Source of the DNA: Rhodanobacter glycinis
Lineage (GTDB): Bacteria > Pseudomonadota > Gammaproteobacteria > Xanthomonadales > Rhodanobacteraceae
Assembly (NCBI RefSeq): GCF_006438785.1
Contig: NZ_RCZB01000001.1
Span: forward strand, 1,065,912-1,129,911
DNA: 64,000 nt
Direction of reading: 5' to 3'
Every line of letters starts with the position of its first letter. Positions within the stretch are counted from its first letter, which is position 1. Below the pieces are notes generated by a model, which saw only the letters and a list, made by a program, of their open reading frames with translations, did no database searches and was not told where the DNA came from. The position numbers and the translations under genes were made by a program. Positions 37,439 to 50,114 of the stretch are shown here, one piece after another.

Positions 37439-37702
37439 TTGTAGAGGGCTTTCCTGCCCTCTACAACGCGCCAGATCCGGCACATGTCCGTATCTGGCTA
37501 CGCTGAATCAGGCATTTGGCATGCCTGATTCGCGGCGAGCCATTCGTGGCCCGCATTAACAGGGTGTTTTTCAACACCCTGTTAATGCGGGCCACCACAA
37601 CGACGTCGCTCCCCCGACCGGCCGCCTGCCGGTTGCCGACGCCCGACCGATCCGGATCCGCGCGATGGCGCGCGGATCCTCCTGTTCCGCGCAAGCGGAA
37701 CT
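37439..37702. repeat. Array of five consecutive perfect hairpins
   Basis: Five inverted repeats follow one another in the 298-base gap after the permease. (1) 37439-37466, 11-bp stem (TTGTAGAGGGC). (2) 37506-37530, 10-bp stem (AATCAGGCAT). (3) 37547-37594, 22-bp perfect stem with TTTC loop (arm TGGCCCGCATTAACAGGGTG plus TT). (4) 37654-37679, 11-bp stem (GGATCCGCGCG). (5) 37685-37702, 7-bp stem (GTTCCGC). The first may act as the permease terminator. The others have no obvious gene role; the 22-bp one is long enough for RNase III or for a mobile-element end. Confidence 0.85.
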
Positions 37703-37729
37703 GTCGTGAAGCGAAGGGAGATATGAGCG

Positions 37730-38428
37730 ATGTCGATCAAGACGTACATGCTGGGGCTGCTGGCCCTGCTGCTGTTCATGCCGGCGCTATCGGCGCGGGC
37801 CACCTGTCATGACACCGTGGTGCTGGTGCATGGTAACACCGGCAGTCCCGCTGATTTCCAGAACACCTACAACCTGCTGCGCCAGCGGGGCTGGAGCGAT
37901 GCACAGATCGTCGCACCCGCCTGGGGCAATTCACTCTGCGCTGCCTGCAACGACCACAACGGCAGCGAGGAAACGCCGTTGAAGAACGCGATCAGCAGCG
38001 CGATCACCAGCTCGTGCAGCGGGCACATCGACGTGATCGGCCATTCGATGGGCGTCACCCTTGCGATGCGCGAGATCGACAGGCTCGGCGTAGCCGGCAA
38101 GGTCGACGTGTTCATCGGCATCGCCGGTGCCGTGCACGGGCTGTGGTCGTGCGGGATGTATCCGTTCAACGTCGCGACCGCCACCTGCGGCTCGTACGGC
38201 CTGTCGGTAAGCAACCCGTTCCTGCTGGGCATCGCCGGGCATCGTTTCGGCACGCACATGTACTCGATGAAATCGTGGAACGACGAGATCAACTGCTACG
38301 CCAGCTGCTTCGTTTACGGCGTGCATACCTCGACGATACCCGGCGAGGATTACAGCTTCGACTATCCCTATGGCCATTACCAGTTGCTGTGGCTTACCGC
38401 CGCCGACCAGGTGAGCCTGCTGCAATAA
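37730..38428 (+). CDS. Secreted alpha/beta-hydrolase lipase
   Basis: A 232-residue protein with a signal peptide ending near PALSARA and a compact lipase core: oxyanion segment VVLVHGNTGSPADFQNTYNL, nucleophile elbow in IDVIGHSMGVTLAMREID and a C-terminal His in YPYGHYQLLW. Six or more Cys residues (CSCG, CAAC, CYASC and others) suggest disulfides and a secreted place. It resembles small triacylglycerol lipases. A role in degrading lipids or polyesters fits the neighbouring PHB genes, but that is inference. AAGGGAG precedes the ATG at 37730. Confidence 0.82.
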   Translation: MSIKTYMLGLLALLLFMPALSARATCHDTVVLVHGNTGSPADFQNTYNLLRQRGWSDAQIVAPAWGNSLCAACNDHNGSEETPLKNAISSAITSSCSGHIDVIGHSMGVTLAMREIDRLGVAGKVDVFIGIAGAVHGLWSCGMYPFNVATATCGSYGLSVSNPFLLGIAGHRFGTHMYSMKSWNDEINCYASCFVYGVHTSTIPGEDYSFDYPYGHYQLLWLTAADQVSLLQ

Positions 38429-38641
38429 GGCTTCTGCCAGGTGCGCGGCGAAGTCCGCGCACCTGCTTGTCTCTGATCAGCTGGACGCGGCTTCGACCCG
38501 CCGCAACGATGGGCGGCCCAGCGTCCACCGATGCCCATTCCTTGCAGCCGGCCACGGCAACCAGGGCCTCCGGGCCGGAGCCCCGTATCAGCCACCGTGA
38601 ACGGCCGACGCGGCAGCGCAGCAAGTTGTCACATAAATCCG

Positions 38642-38647
38642 TATAAT
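38642..38647 (+). promoter_or_regulatory. TATAAT -10 box before typA
   Basis: A perfect TATAAT lies 62 bases before the typA start. The match upstream to a -35 hexamer is weak (around 38619-38624), so the promoter is a candidate only. Confidence 0.5.
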
Positions 38648-38708
38648 TGACGGGTTAATCCTTCTGATAACCCACGTGGTGGCTACTAGCGCCACCCGAG
38701 TGCTTTCT

Positions 38709-40535
38709 ATGTCCATCGAAAAACTGCGCAACATCGCCATCGTCGCCCACGTCGATCACGGCAAGACCACCCTGGTCGATTGCCTGCTCAAGCAGTCCGG
38801 CACGTTCTCCGAACGTACCGTGCTGGCCGAGCGCGTGATGGACTCGAACGACCAGGAGAAGGAACGCGGCATTACCATCCTGGCCAAGAACACCGCGATC
38901 GAGTGGAACGGCAACCGCATCAACATCGTCGACACGCCGGGACATGCTGACTTCGGCGGCGAAGTGGAGCGCGTGCTGTCGATGGTCGACTCGGTGCTGA
39001 TCCTGGTCGACGCGATGGACGGCCCGATGCCGCAGACCCGCTTCGTGACGCAGAAGGCGTTCGACATGGGCTTCAAGCCGATCGTGGTGATCAACAAGGT
39101 CGACCGTCCGGGCGCGCGCCCGGACTGGGTGCTGGACCAGACCTTCGACCTGTTCGACCGCATCGGCGCGACCAATGAACAGCTCGACTTCCCGGTGGTC
39201 TACGCCTCCGCACTGCACGGCTACGCCAGCCTCGACAGCACCGTGCGCGAAGGCGACATGACGCCGCTGTACGAAGCGATCATGCAGCACGTGAGCGCGC
39301 CCGACGTCGATCCGGATGGTCCGTTCCAGATGCGCATCAGCCAGCTCGACTACAACAGCTATGTCGGCCTGATCGGCATCGGCCGCATCCAGCGCGGCAA
39401 GGTCAAGACCAACCAGCAGGTCTCCATCGTCGATCGCCACGGCAAGAAGCGCACCGGCAAGGTGCTGCAGGTGCTCGGCTTCATGGGTCTGGAGCGGCGC
39501 GAAGTGGAAGAAGCCGAGGCCGGCGACATCGTCGCCATCTCGGGCATTCAGGATCTTTCCATCTCCGACACCGTGTGCGCGCTCGATACGCCCGAAGCGC
39601 TGGAAGCGCTGACCGTCGACGAGCCGACCATCAGCATGACCTTCCAGGTCAACAACTCGCCGTTCGCCGGCAACAAGGACAAGAGCGGCGGCAAGTTCAT
39701 CACCAGCCGCCAGCTGCGCGAGCGCCTCGAGCGCGAGACGCTGCACAACGTGGCGCTGAAGGTCGAGGAAGGTTCCGATCCGGACAAGTTCCTGGTCTCC
39801 GGCCGCGGCGAGCTGCACCTGTCGGTGCTGATCGAGAACATGCGCCGCGAGGGCTACGAGCTGGCCGTATCGCGCCCGGAAGTCATCATCAAGGAAATCG
39901 ACGGCAAGCCGATGGAGCCGATCGAGCAGCTGGTGGTCGACGTCGAGGAGATCCACCAGGGCGGCGTGATGGAACGCCTGGGCATGCGCAAGGGGCAGCT
40001 GAAGAACATGGAATCGGACGGCCGCGGTCGCGTGCGTCTGGACTATGAAATTCCGGCGCGTGGCCTGATCGGCTTCCAGACCGAGTTCCGCACCCTCACC
40101 CAGGGCTCGGGCCTGCTGTTCCACGTGTTCGACCATTACGGTCCGAAGGCCGAGGGCGCGATCGCCAAGCGCCAGAACGGCGTGATGATCGCCAATGCCG
40201 CCGGCTCCACGCCTGCCTATTCGCTCGGGCCGCTGCAGGAGCGCGGCAAGCTGCTGGCCGCCGAAGGCGACGAAGTGTATGAGGGCCAACTGGTCGGCAT
40301 CCACTCCAAGGACAATGACCTGACGGTCAACGCGATCAAGCCCAAGCCGCTGACCAACATGCGCGCCTCGGGCAAGGACGACGCGATCCAGCTGACCCCG
40401 GCGATCAAGTTCTCGCTGGAACAGGCGCTGGAATTCATCGAGGACGACGAGCTGGTCGAAGTCACCCCGAAGGAGATCCGCCTGCGCAAGCGTCACCTCA
40501 CCGAGAGCGACCGCAAGCGTTCTTCGCGCGGTTGA
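38709..40535 (+). CDS. typA: Ribosome-associated GTPase TypA/BipA
   Basis: A translational GTPase of 608 residues that helps ribosome assembly, mostly under stress. All G motifs are present: G1 [10 protein letters not shown]2 in [11 protein letters not shown]3 [12 protein letters not shown]4 NKVDRPGA. It is followed by the beta-barrel, EF-G-like and TypA-specific C-terminal domains ([20 protein letters not shown] is diagnostic). The ATG at 38709 (MSIEKLRN) fits; an ATG 33 bases earlier is a weaker choice. Confidence 0.97.
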   Translation: MSIEKLRNIAIVAHVDHGKTTLVDCLLKQSGTFSERTVLAERVMDSNDQEKERGITILAKNTAIEWNGNRINIVDTPGHADFGGEVERVLSMVDSVLILVDAMDGPMPQTRFVTQKAFDMGFKPIVVINKVDRPGARPDWVLDQTFDLFDRIGATNEQLDFPVVYASALHGYASLDSTVREGDMTPLYEAIMQHVSAPDVDPDGPFQMRISQLDYNSYVGLIGIGRIQRGKVKTNQQVSIVDRHGKKRTGKVLQVLGFMGLERREVEEAEAGDIVAISGIQDLSISDTVCALDTPEALEALTVDEPTISMTFQVNNSPFAGNKDKSGGKFITSRQLRERLERETLHNVALKVEEGSDPDKFLVSGRGELHLSVLIENMRREGYELAVSRPEVIIKEIDGKPMEPIEQLVVDVEEIHQGGVMERLGMRKGQLKNMESDGRGRVRLDYEIPARGLIGFQTEFRTLTQGSGLLFHVFDHYGPKAEGAIAKRQNGVMIANAAGSTPAYSLGPLQERGKLLAAEGDEVYEGQLVGIHSKDNDLTVNAIKPKPLTNMRASGKDDAIQLTPAIKFSLEQALEFIEDDELVEVTPKEIRLRKRHLTESDRKRSSRG

Positions 40536-40557
40536 GTTGTCGCCACATGTGATCGAG

Positions 40558-40585
40558 CAGAAGGCCGCCGCAAGGCGGCCTTCTG
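40558..40585 (+). terminator. Possible terminator of typA
   Basis: CAGAAGGCCGCC/GGCGGCCTTCTG is a perfect 12-bp stem with a GCAA loop, 22 bases past the typA stop, but it lacks a T run, so efficiency is doubtful. Confidence 0.6.
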
Positions 40586-40595
40586 CTGTGCAGGG

Positions 40596-41546
40596 TCAGG
40601 ACGAAGTCGCCTTCGCCCTCGCGCCCACCACGCGCAGGCCGGGCCGCTGCCGTGCCAGCTTGCGCAGCAGCTCGGCGAAGCCCTGCAGGTCGTCGTGCCA
40701 GGGCGAGGCATCGCGCCAGTACAACGCGATCTCGCGACCTGACGCCTGCCCCTTGAGTTTCGCCAGCACGATGTTCGGCATCGACGCCAGCCGCTCGTGC
40801 GCCAGCGCCGGCACCAGCGAGTAGCCACCGCGCAGGCTGACCAGGGCGGCGAGACTTTCGAGGCTGACGTCCTGCACGTGGCCGTGCTCGCTGCCATCGC
40901 CATCGAGACCGTCAGCATGGCTTTCGGCCATCAGCGTGGCTTCGGCCGGATCCAGCTGGTCCAGCGCGATGCTGTGCTGCCCGGCCAGCGGATGATCTGC
41001 GCGCAACATCAGTTCCCACGGCTCGGCGAACAGCGGCCGCATCGCGATGCCGCTGACGGCTGGCGTCGGCGGGGCCAGCACCGCGTCGAGCTCGCCTTCG
41101 TGCAATCGGCGCAGCAGGCCACGCGGTTTGCCTTCCGAGATGCCCAATCGCGCGCCCGGAAAATGCTGTGGGAACGGTGCGATCAGGTGCGGCAACAGGT
41201 ATGGCCCCAACGAGGCTGGAACACCCAGGCGCAACTCGCCACCGAAGGCCACCTCACCGGCGCGCGCAAGCTGTTGCAGGTGCTCGGCGGCTGCCAGCAC
41301 CGCATCGATCTGCTGCAGCAGTCGCTGGCCACCGGCAGTAGGCACGATACTGCGCCCGCCACGTTCGAACAGCGGCGCACCCAGCGCCTGCTCCACCTTC
41401 TGCACCTGATGGGACAGACCGGACGGACTGATGTGCATGGCGCGCGCCGCGCTGTTGAAACTGCCATGGCGATGCACCGCCTGCACCAACGCAAGGTCGC
41501 GCAGGGAGACAGCCGCAAGGGTGGTCGAAATCATCGAACGCTGCAT
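40596..41546 (-). CDS. OxyR-like LysR-family regulator lacking all cysteines
   Basis: A 316-residue LysR protein. The N-terminal HTH (SLRDLALVQAVHRHGSFNSA, ISPSGLSHQVQKVEQALG) precedes an effector domain most like OxyR (LGPYLLPHLIAPFPQHFPGA, EGELDAVLAPP, LRGGYSLVPALAHERL). In OxyR the peroxide-sensing Cys pair lies in LMLEDGHCLRDQAMGFC. Here the aligned stretch is LMAESHADGLDGDGSEHG, and the whole protein has no Cys at all. So it cannot sense peroxide as OxyR does. Ligand or target is unknown. It is divergent from acnA. Confidence 0.85.
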   Translation of the reverse strand: MQRSMISTTLAAVSLRDLALVQAVHRHGSFNSAARAMHISPSGLSHQVQKVEQALGAPLFERGGRSIVPTAGGQRLLQQIDAVLAAAEHLQQLARAGEVAFGGELRLGVPASLGPYLLPHLIAPFPQHFPGARLGISEGKPRGLLRRLHEGELDAVLAPPTPAVSGIAMRPLFAEPWELMLRADHPLAGQHSIALDQLDPAEATLMAESHADGLDGDGSEHGHVQDVSLESLAALVSLRGGYSLVPALAHERLASMPNIVLAKLKGQASGREIALYWRDASPWHDDLQGFAELLRKLARQRPGLRVVGARAKATSS

Positions 41547-41813
41547 GTCATCAAAGGCGTTTGTGTGCGGGGGGCATCGGGCTCATCCTGTGCGGCGTTG
41601 TCAGCCACAAGCGTTGGCGCAGTTTACTCGCCGCGCCGACCGGAACACGCATCCCGCGCACCCTTCGCGACCTCGCCATGGCACCGTCGGCGGGGTAGCC
41701 CGGTTCGCCGCCGCACGGTGTTTGGGCGATAATTGCGTTTTGCCGGGCCGGCGAGCACCCCTCGCCATCGTTCAATTATCCCAGCCGCAGGATTCAGCCA
41801 GGAGCACGTCCCC

Positions 41814-44555
<2,742 letters not shown>

Positions 44556-44582
44556 GTTTCAGCGTGATTCCATGCGGTAAAA

Positions 44583-44611
44583 AAAACCGCCCCGGACTTC
44601 GGGGCGGTTTT
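44583..44611 (+). terminator. Terminator of acnA
   Basis: An 8-bp GC stem CCGCCCCG/CGGGGCGG, flanked by AAAA and TTTT, 28 bases past the stop. It serves acnA and, reading the other way, the lipoprotein gene. Confidence 0.9.
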
Positions 44612-44633
44612 CCATGACGGTCCCAGCGGCTCG

Positions 44634-45080
44634 TTACAGCGAATGCTTCCAACTGGCCGTATAGCAGTGCCATTCGCCATCCTCCTTGCGCCACGCCGAT
44701 TCAACCTGGTAAATGCCCAACTGGTCGGGCAGCAGGCGACCGCCGCTGGTCAGCGTGACCGTGAATGTCGCCACCATCCGTTCGCTGCGATGCTCGATCG
44801 ACACCGGCCCCATCGTCACGCCGACATGCTCGCCACGCAGCGCGAGGAGCCTGATCATGCTGGTCAGTCCACGTCGGTCCAGCTGGCCGGCATTGCCGTC
44901 GAAGTCCTCGCTCAGCCGGGCCCCCACATCGCTGGCCGAACCCGCTTCGGCCGCCTGCGCGACCGATGCAATCGCCGCGCGTACCTGCGCTTCATTGGGC
45001 GTGCGTCGGCAGCTCGACAGAGTCAGCGCGAACAGCGCGAAAACGATCAACAGACAGGCAGTTTTTCTCGGTGCAATCAT
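44634..45080 (-). CDS. Lipoprotein with NTF2-like fold (unknown function)
   Basis: A 148-residue protein starting with a signal peptide and a lipobox LSSC, so lipid-anchored. The rest resembles small NTF2-like domains: helices in EAQVRAAIASVAQAAEAGSA, a strand-rich end (MVATFTVTLTSGG, IYQVESAWRKEDGEWHCYTA). No catalytic motif is visible, and the neighbours give no hint of function. Confidence 0.68.
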   Translation of the reverse strand: MIAPRKTACLLIVFALFALTLSSCRRTPNEAQVRAAIASVAQAAEAGSASDVGARLSEDFDGNAGQLDRRGLTSMIRLLALRGEHVGVTMGPVSIEHRSERMVATFTVTLTSGGRLLPDQLGIYQVESAWRKEDGEWHCYTASWKHSL

Positions 45081-45222
45081 CGACGGAACTCGCTGCAGTG
45101 CGGCTTGCCGCTATACGCGTGCGTATGCTCCAATCAACTGGCGCATGGTCCATGATGGATGCTACCGCCATCCTGATTCCATCATCTGATCCGTGATCAT
45201 CGACAACACAGGGAACCCAAGC

Positions 45223-46905
45223 ATGAGCAATGAACGTCCATGGCTGGATCACTATCCGGCAGGCGTGCCCGAACAGATTGACGTCAACGAGTACGCCTCG
45301 GTGCCGGCGATGTTGGAAGAGGCTTTTGGACGTTTCAGCGGGCGCCCGGCGTTTGCCAGTTTCGGACGTCAACTCAGCTACGGCCAGATCGACGAGATGA
45401 GCCGCCAGTTTGCCGGCTATCTCACCGGCGTGCTCAAGCTCGGCAAGGGCGACCGCATCGCGATCATGATGCCGAACGTGTTGCAGTACCCGATCGCCTT
45501 GTTCGGCGCGCTGCGCGCCGGGCTGGTGATGGTCAACACCAACCCGATGTACACCGCACGCGAACTCAGGCACCAGTTGGAGGATTCCGGCGCCAAGGCT
45601 ATCGTGGTGCTGGACAATTTTGCCGCGACCCTGCAACACGTGGTGGCCGAAACCCAGGTGCAGCACGTCATCACCACCGGTCTCGGCGACCTGCTGGGTT
45701 TTCCGAAGGGTGCGCTGATCAACTTCGCGCTCAAGCACGTCAAGAAGATGGTGCCGGCGTTCAGCATGCCGCACGCGGTGCGCTTCCGCGATGCGCTGGC
45801 GCGTGGTGCGGCACACCCGCTGCAGCCGGTCACGCTGAACCACGACGACATCGCCTTCCTGCAATACACCGGTGGAACCACCGGCGTGGCCAAGGGCGCC
45901 ATGCTGAGCCATGGCAACATGATCGCGAACATGCTGCAGGCCGGCGCCTGGATCGGCAACAATGCCAAGCCGGGCGAAGAGGTGATCATCACTGCGCTGC
46001 CGCTGTATCACATCTTTTCGCTGACCGCGAACGGCCTGGTGTTCATGCGCCTGGGTGGCTTGAACTGGCTGATCACCAACCCGCGCGACATGCCTGGCTT
46101 CGTCAAGGAACTGGCCAAGTCCGGCTTCACCGCGCTGACCGGCGTCAACACGCTGTTCAACGGCCTGCTCAATACGCCCGGTTTTGCCGAGCTGGATTTC
46201 TCACGCCTGCACCTCACCCTTGGCGGCGGCATGGCAGTGCAGCGCGCGGTCGCCGAACGCTGGAAGAAAATCACCGGATGCACTCTCGCCGAAGCGTACG
46301 GACTGACCGAAACCTCGCCCGCGGTATGCATCAATCCGCTGAACCTGACTGCCTACAATGGTTCGATCGGCCTGCCGGTGCCATCAACCAACGTGGCGAT
46401 CTGGTCGGAAGACGGCCAGCCGCTGCCGCTCGGTGAAGTCGGCGAACTGATGGTGCAAGGCCCGCAGGTGATGAAGGGTTACTGGCAGCGCCAGGACGAA
46501 ACCGCCAAAGTGCTCGGCGCCGATGGCTGGCTGCACACCGGCGACATCGCCCGGATGGACGAGAATGGCTACTTCTACATCGTCGACCGCAAGAAGGACA
46601 TGATCCTGGTGTCCGGCTTCAATGTGTATCCGAACGAGGTCGAGGACGCAGTGATGGAACATCCCGGCGTGCTCGAAGTGGCTGCGGTCGGTGTGCCTGA
46701 CGAGCATTCCGGCGAAGTGGTGAAGCTGTTCGTGGTACGCAGGGATCCGAACCTCACCGAAGAGGCGCTCAGGCAGTTCTGCCGCGAGAATCTCACCGGT
46801 TACAAGCGCCCCAAGCTGATCGAGTTCCGCGACAGTCTGCCAAAGAGCAACGTCGGCAAGATCCTTCGCCGCGAACTGCGCGACGAAAGCAAAGTCCCCG
46901 CCTGA
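45223..46905 (+). CDS. fadD: Long-chain fatty-acid-CoA ligase
   Basis: A 560-residue acyl-adenylate enzyme that activates fatty acids for beta-oxidation. The AMP-binding loop is [14 protein letters not shown], then [11 protein letters not shown], the FACS/hinge [20 protein letters not shown] and the C-terminal Lys region [13 protein letters not shown]. The ATG at 45223 gives [12 protein letters not shown], close to FadD starts; the GTG at 45193 is the alternative. It lies away from other fad genes. Confidence 0.92.
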   Translation: MSNERPWLDHYPAGVPEQIDVNEYASVPAMLEEAFGRFSGRPAFASFGRQLSYGQIDEMSRQFAGYLTGVLKLGKGDRIAIMMPNVLQYPIALFGALRAGLVMVNTNPMYTARELRHQLEDSGAKAIVVLDNFAATLQHVVAETQVQHVITTGLGDLLGFPKGALINFALKHVKKMVPAFSMPHAVRFRDALARGAAHPLQPVTLNHDDIAFLQYTGGTTGVAKGAMLSHGNMIANMLQAGAWIGNNAKPGEEVIITALPLYHIFSLTANGLVFMRLGGLNWLITNPRDMPGFVKELAKSGFTALTGVNTLFNGLLNTPGFAELDFSRLHLTLGGGMAVQRAVAERWKKITGCTLAEAYGLTETSPAVCINPLNLTAYNGSIGLPVPSTNVAIWSEDGQPLPLGEVGELMVQGPQVMKGYWQRQDETAKVLGADGWLHTGDIARMDENGYFYIVDRKKDMILVSGFNVYPNEVEDAVMEHPGVLEVAAVGVPDEHSGEVVKLFVVRRDPNLTEEALRQFCRENLTGYKRPKLIEFRDSLPKSNVGKILRRELRDESKVPA

Positions 46906-46923
46906 CCCAGGCTTGCAGAATCG

Positions 46924-46950
46924 GAAACGCCCGCGCGAGGCGGGCGTTTC
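46924..46950. terminator. Bidirectional terminator candidate of fadD and the PilZ gene
   Basis: An 11-bp perfect stem GAAACGCCCGC/GCGGGCGTTTC, with its own A/T flanks, midway between the convergent genes. The T run is only three bases. Confidence 0.68.
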
Positions 46951-46972
46951 GGTTGCGGCGACAGCGTTTCGT

Positions 46973-47341
46973 TCAGCCGTCTTTCCAGTATTCGAGAATG
47001 TCGGCGTAGCCGCCCAGCAGATTCCACAACGGGACTTGTTTGTCTTCGGGAATGCGGCTGTACGAAAAACCGATGTGGTGATCGGAGATGCGTGCGACGA
47101 CGGCTTCGAGATGAATGTGCAGGTTGTGCCCGAAGATCATGTCGAGCACCCAGCTTTGTCCCGTCTCTCCAGCCCAGCCCAACGGGCGGCGCAACAATGC
47201 GCCAGTAGCCGATATATCGACCAGTTCGGTCGGATGAGATTCACCGTGGCGACTCATCAGCACCGTCGTCTCGATCTGCATGCGCGCCGGACGCAGCTGT
47301 TCCGGTTCGCCGCCACCTTGTACATTCTTGTCGATCGCCAT
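46973..47341 (-). CDS. PilZ-domain protein
   Basis: A 122-residue single-domain protein. The expected c-di-GMP site has R in LRPARMQIETTVLM, where RxxxR is incomplete, and the second motif D/NxSxxG is seen in VDISATGALLRRP. The rest has the beta-barrel pattern (HLEAVVARISDHHIGFSYSR). Without a full RxxxR, binding of c-di-GMP is uncertain. It may take part in motility or envelope regulation. Confidence 0.72.
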   Translation of the reverse strand: MAIDKNVQGGGEPEQLRPARMQIETTVLMSRHGESHPTELVDISATGALLRRPLGWAGETGQSWVLDMIFGHNLHIHLEAVVARISDHHIGFSYSRIPEDKQVPLWNLLGGYADILEYWKDG

Positions 47342-48270
47342 CAGTTATACCGTCCATTTTGCGCTGGCGTCTGCCGCCGGAGTGACGCGGTGTACAACAT
47401 CATCCTGAAATCTTTCTGCCGCATCATTTACTGACGCCGCAGCCTGACCTCGCATTGCCTGCATGACGCCGGTGCATTGGTTGGCTGCGATGGTCAAGCG
47501 TATCTAAGCAATCGTCATGCCACTCACCCACAACCGGCGATGCCTCGCCCGGACCATGCCGTATTGAATCGATATCCCGCGCGTCATGGCCAGGACCGAC
47601 CGCAACACAGGGTTTGCCGCTACTCGCCGCTTCATCGGCGTAACCCGCGGCCCTGCCGCTTATCGTCACATTGGGTCACATGCGGCCCTGCATCGCCGAC
47701 AGGTCCTTTCATCGGCAGCAGGCAACGCCAGCATCCGATATTGTGCCTGTCACGACCGCCTCGATGAAGCCCGTCACTGCAGAGCCGGAAGCCCGAGCGG
47801 AGTGACCCCGGGGCACCCATCGAGACTGACGTGCACCTTGCTGGACTTGCGCTCGCCTAGCGGCTACTCTGTGACCAACGCGTGGCTCCATGGAATACGT
47901 TTGCCGATCACCTCCGGCGACCCTGGCTTCCACCCGATGCTCTCGAACCGACCAGTAAACAGTCAGTGGCGTCACTCTTCGCCACCTTTGACTTGCGCCC
48001 TTGCCGTGGCTGACAACCCGGGGTTGGCGTGCAACGGCCGATTGCGACCTGCCTGACCGAACCACCATCGCGTGGCTTCATCTTGCCCGTCGCGACCATG
48101 GCGCCTGCCGCGCCGCGGCTGAAGATGTGAAAGATCGCAGTACCCGGGGAATACCGCCTCGCCGCCGTATTCCGAGCACGGACATTCCACAAGTTGTGCC
48201 GATGTATGAATGATTCCGATCACGTTGAACGCACTGCCAGCCGCTGAAGGCGGCCCCATGACATGCATTG
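47342..48270. other. 929-base gene-free stretch before scpA
   Basis: The gap between the PilZ gene and scpA, which point apart, has no reading frame with convincing protein features. The open frames there (such as 47586-48056 on the plus strand) have no family motif, no good ribosome site and a random-looking product. GC content looks somewhat lower than in the flanking genes. It may hold a decayed gene, a small RNA or the scpA promoter region; I see no clear structure. Confidence 0.5.
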
Positions 48271-49203
48271 ATGAGCACTGAGCCAGTCGAGCCACAGAGC
48301 CTGGCCGCCGCACCGCAGGATGCGTTTGCGTCGGTACCGCAACAGCAGGAAATGCCGTTGGCCATCGTGCGCGGCCAGCCGATGCTGCAGATGCCGCAGG
48401 ATCTGTACATCCCGCCGGATGCGCTCGAGGTCATCCTGGAGTCGTTCGAGGGTCCGCTGGATCTGCTGCTATACCTGATTCGCCGGCAGAACCTGGACAT
48501 CCTGGATATCCCGGTGGCCGAGATCACCCGGCAGTACATGACCTACATCGAGCTGATGCGGGATGTGATGCGGCTGGAGCTGGCTGCCGAATATCTGCTG
48601 ATGGCCGCGATCCTGGCCGAGATCAAGTCGCGGTTGCTGTTGCCGCGACCACCGGTCGAGGAAGGGCTGGAAGAGGATCCCCGCGCCGAGCTGGTGCGGC
48701 GATTGCAGGAGTACGAACGGTTCAAGCGGGCGGCCGAGGATATCGAGGCCCTGCCGCGAATCGAACGCGACAGCGTGGTGGTGCATGCCGAAGTGGGCGA
48801 ACGCAACGTGATCAAGTTGCCGCCGCCACTGGAACTGACCGAGCTGCTGCTGGCGCTCAAGGACGTGATGCACCGGGCCGAATTGTTCGGCCATCACGCG
48901 ATCAAGCGCGAGGCACTGAGCGTTCGCCAACGCATGGGCGAACTGCTGAGCCGGCTCGACGACAGCAGTTTTCACCGCTTCGAGAGCCTGTTCGACATCA
49001 GCGAAGGACGTCCGGGCATCGTGGTGACTTTTCTGGCGATGCTGGAGCTGGCCAAGGAAATGCTGGTCGAGATCGTTCAGGAAGAGCCGCTGGCGCCGAT
49101 CTACATAAAGGCAAAGATCAGCCACTCCGAAGAAATCGCCGACATCCCGGCGGACGATGCGCAGTCGGGCGAACCGGCATTGATCGAATCGTCCGGCAAA
49201 TGA
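48271..49203 (+). CDS. scpA: Segregation and condensation protein A
   Basis: A 310-residue kleisin that links the SMC-like condensin and is needed for chromosome segregation. The family start is ESFEGPLDLLLYLIRRQNLD, followed by the helical ITRQYMTYIELM region and the winged helix near the end. The first 40 residues are an extension compared with Bacillus ScpA (about 250). ATG 48271 is chosen; a TTG sits just before. It precedes scpB by 35 bases; this pair plus rluB is a common cluster. Confidence 0.93.
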   Translation: MSTEPVEPQSLAAAPQDAFASVPQQQEMPLAIVRGQPMLQMPQDLYIPPDALEVILESFEGPLDLLLYLIRRQNLDILDIPVAEITRQYMTYIELMRDVMRLELAAEYLLMAAILAEIKSRLLLPRPPVEEGLEEDPRAELVRRLQEYERFKRAAEDIEALPRIERDSVVVHAEVGERNVIKLPPPLELTELLLALKDVMHRAELFGHHAIKREALSVRQRMGELLSRLDDSSFHRFESLFDISEGRPGIVVTFLAMLELAKEMLVEIVQEEPLAPIYIKAKISHSEEIADIPADDAQSGEPALIESSGK

Positions 49204-49238
49204 ACGACATCCACTGAATCGGCATCCGAACCAAGGTT

Positions 49239-50114
49239 ATGCAGATCGAGCAACTCAAACCCATCATCGAGGCCGCCCTGCTGGCCTCCAGCCAGCCGAT
49301 GACTGTCCATCAACTGGGCGACCTGTTCAACGAAGCCGACGACATCGGCCACGAACAGATCGCCAGGTCGCTGGAGGCGCTGGCTGGCGATTGCGACGGC
49401 CGCGGCATCGAGCTGAAGGAAGTCGCTTCCGGCTTCCGCTACCAGGTGCGCCAGGACGTGCATCCTTGGATTTCGCGGATGTGGACGGAACGGCCCAGCC
49501 GTTATTCGCGAGCGCTGCTGGAAACGCTGGCGCTGATCGCCTATCGCCAGCCGATCACTCGCCCCGAGATCGAGCAGATCCGCGGCGTGGTGGTGTCCTC
49601 CAACATCATCAAGACAATGGAGGAGCGCGAGTGGATCCGCGTGGTCGGCTATCGCGACGTGCCCGGCAAGCCGGCGCTGTTCGGCACCACCCGCGCCTTC
49701 CTCGACTACTTCAACCTGAAATCGCTCGACCAGTTGCCGCCGCTGTCTGAAATCCGCGACATGGAAGATCCGCAGTTGCGCTTCGAACCCGAGCCCTTCC
49801 CTGCCCGCATCGTGCGCGACCTGCCGGTCGATCCGGATGAGGAAGTGCTGGGCGAGAGTGGCCAGGTCGACGCGGAATCCGCAGCCGACAGCAATACCGA
49901 AATCCATGCACCCGTAAATACCGCGGATGCAGAAGACACCGACATCACGGCCGACGCCCACGCGTCTGCCGCTTCATCCGAGTCCGACGAACCTGGCTCC
50001 GACACGAGCTCATCCGCCGAGAACCCGATAGCCACTGCCGATGAGGCAGCGAACCCCGCCGCAGACGTCGAACCCGACGCCGCCGAGCAAGATACCGAGG
50101 AGTACCGCGCATGA
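49239..50114 (+). CDS. scpB: Segregation and condensation protein B
   Basis: A 291-residue double winged-helix protein that completes the condensin kleisin subcomplex. Typical motifs: KPIIEAALLASSQPMTVHQL, SRALLETLALIAYRQPITRP and IKTMEEREWIRVVGYRDVPG. The C-terminal about 95 residues are acidic and disordered (Glu/Asp/Ala/Ser-rich), longer than in many relatives. Its stop overlaps the rluB start (ATGA), showing coupling. Confidence 0.95.
   Translation: MQIEQLKPIIEAALLASSQPMTVHQLGDLFNEADDIGHEQIARSLEALAGDCDGRGIELKEVASGFRYQVRQDVHPWISRMWTERPSRYSRALLETLALIAYRQPITRPEIEQIRGVVVSSNIIKTMEEREWIRVVGYRDVPGKPALFGTTRAFLDYFNLKSLDQLPPLSEIRDMEDPQLRFEPEPFPARIVRDLPVDPDEEVLGESGQVDAESAADSNTEIHAPVNTADAEDTDITADAHASAASSESDEPGSDTSSSAENPIATADEAANPAADVEPDAAEQDTEEYRA

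Noticed and set aside
33553..37485. 1310-residue minus-strand open frame
   Set aside because: It spans the receptor in the wrong frame and the antisense of the permease; the true receptor (33633-35861) and permease (36034-37431) explain all codon signal.
38655..40496. 613-residue open frame on the minus strand opposite typA
   Set aside because: It is the antisense shadow of a perfectly conserved GTPase; composition (His/Asp/Arg/Leu-rich) is typical of reverse-complemented GC-rich coding DNA.
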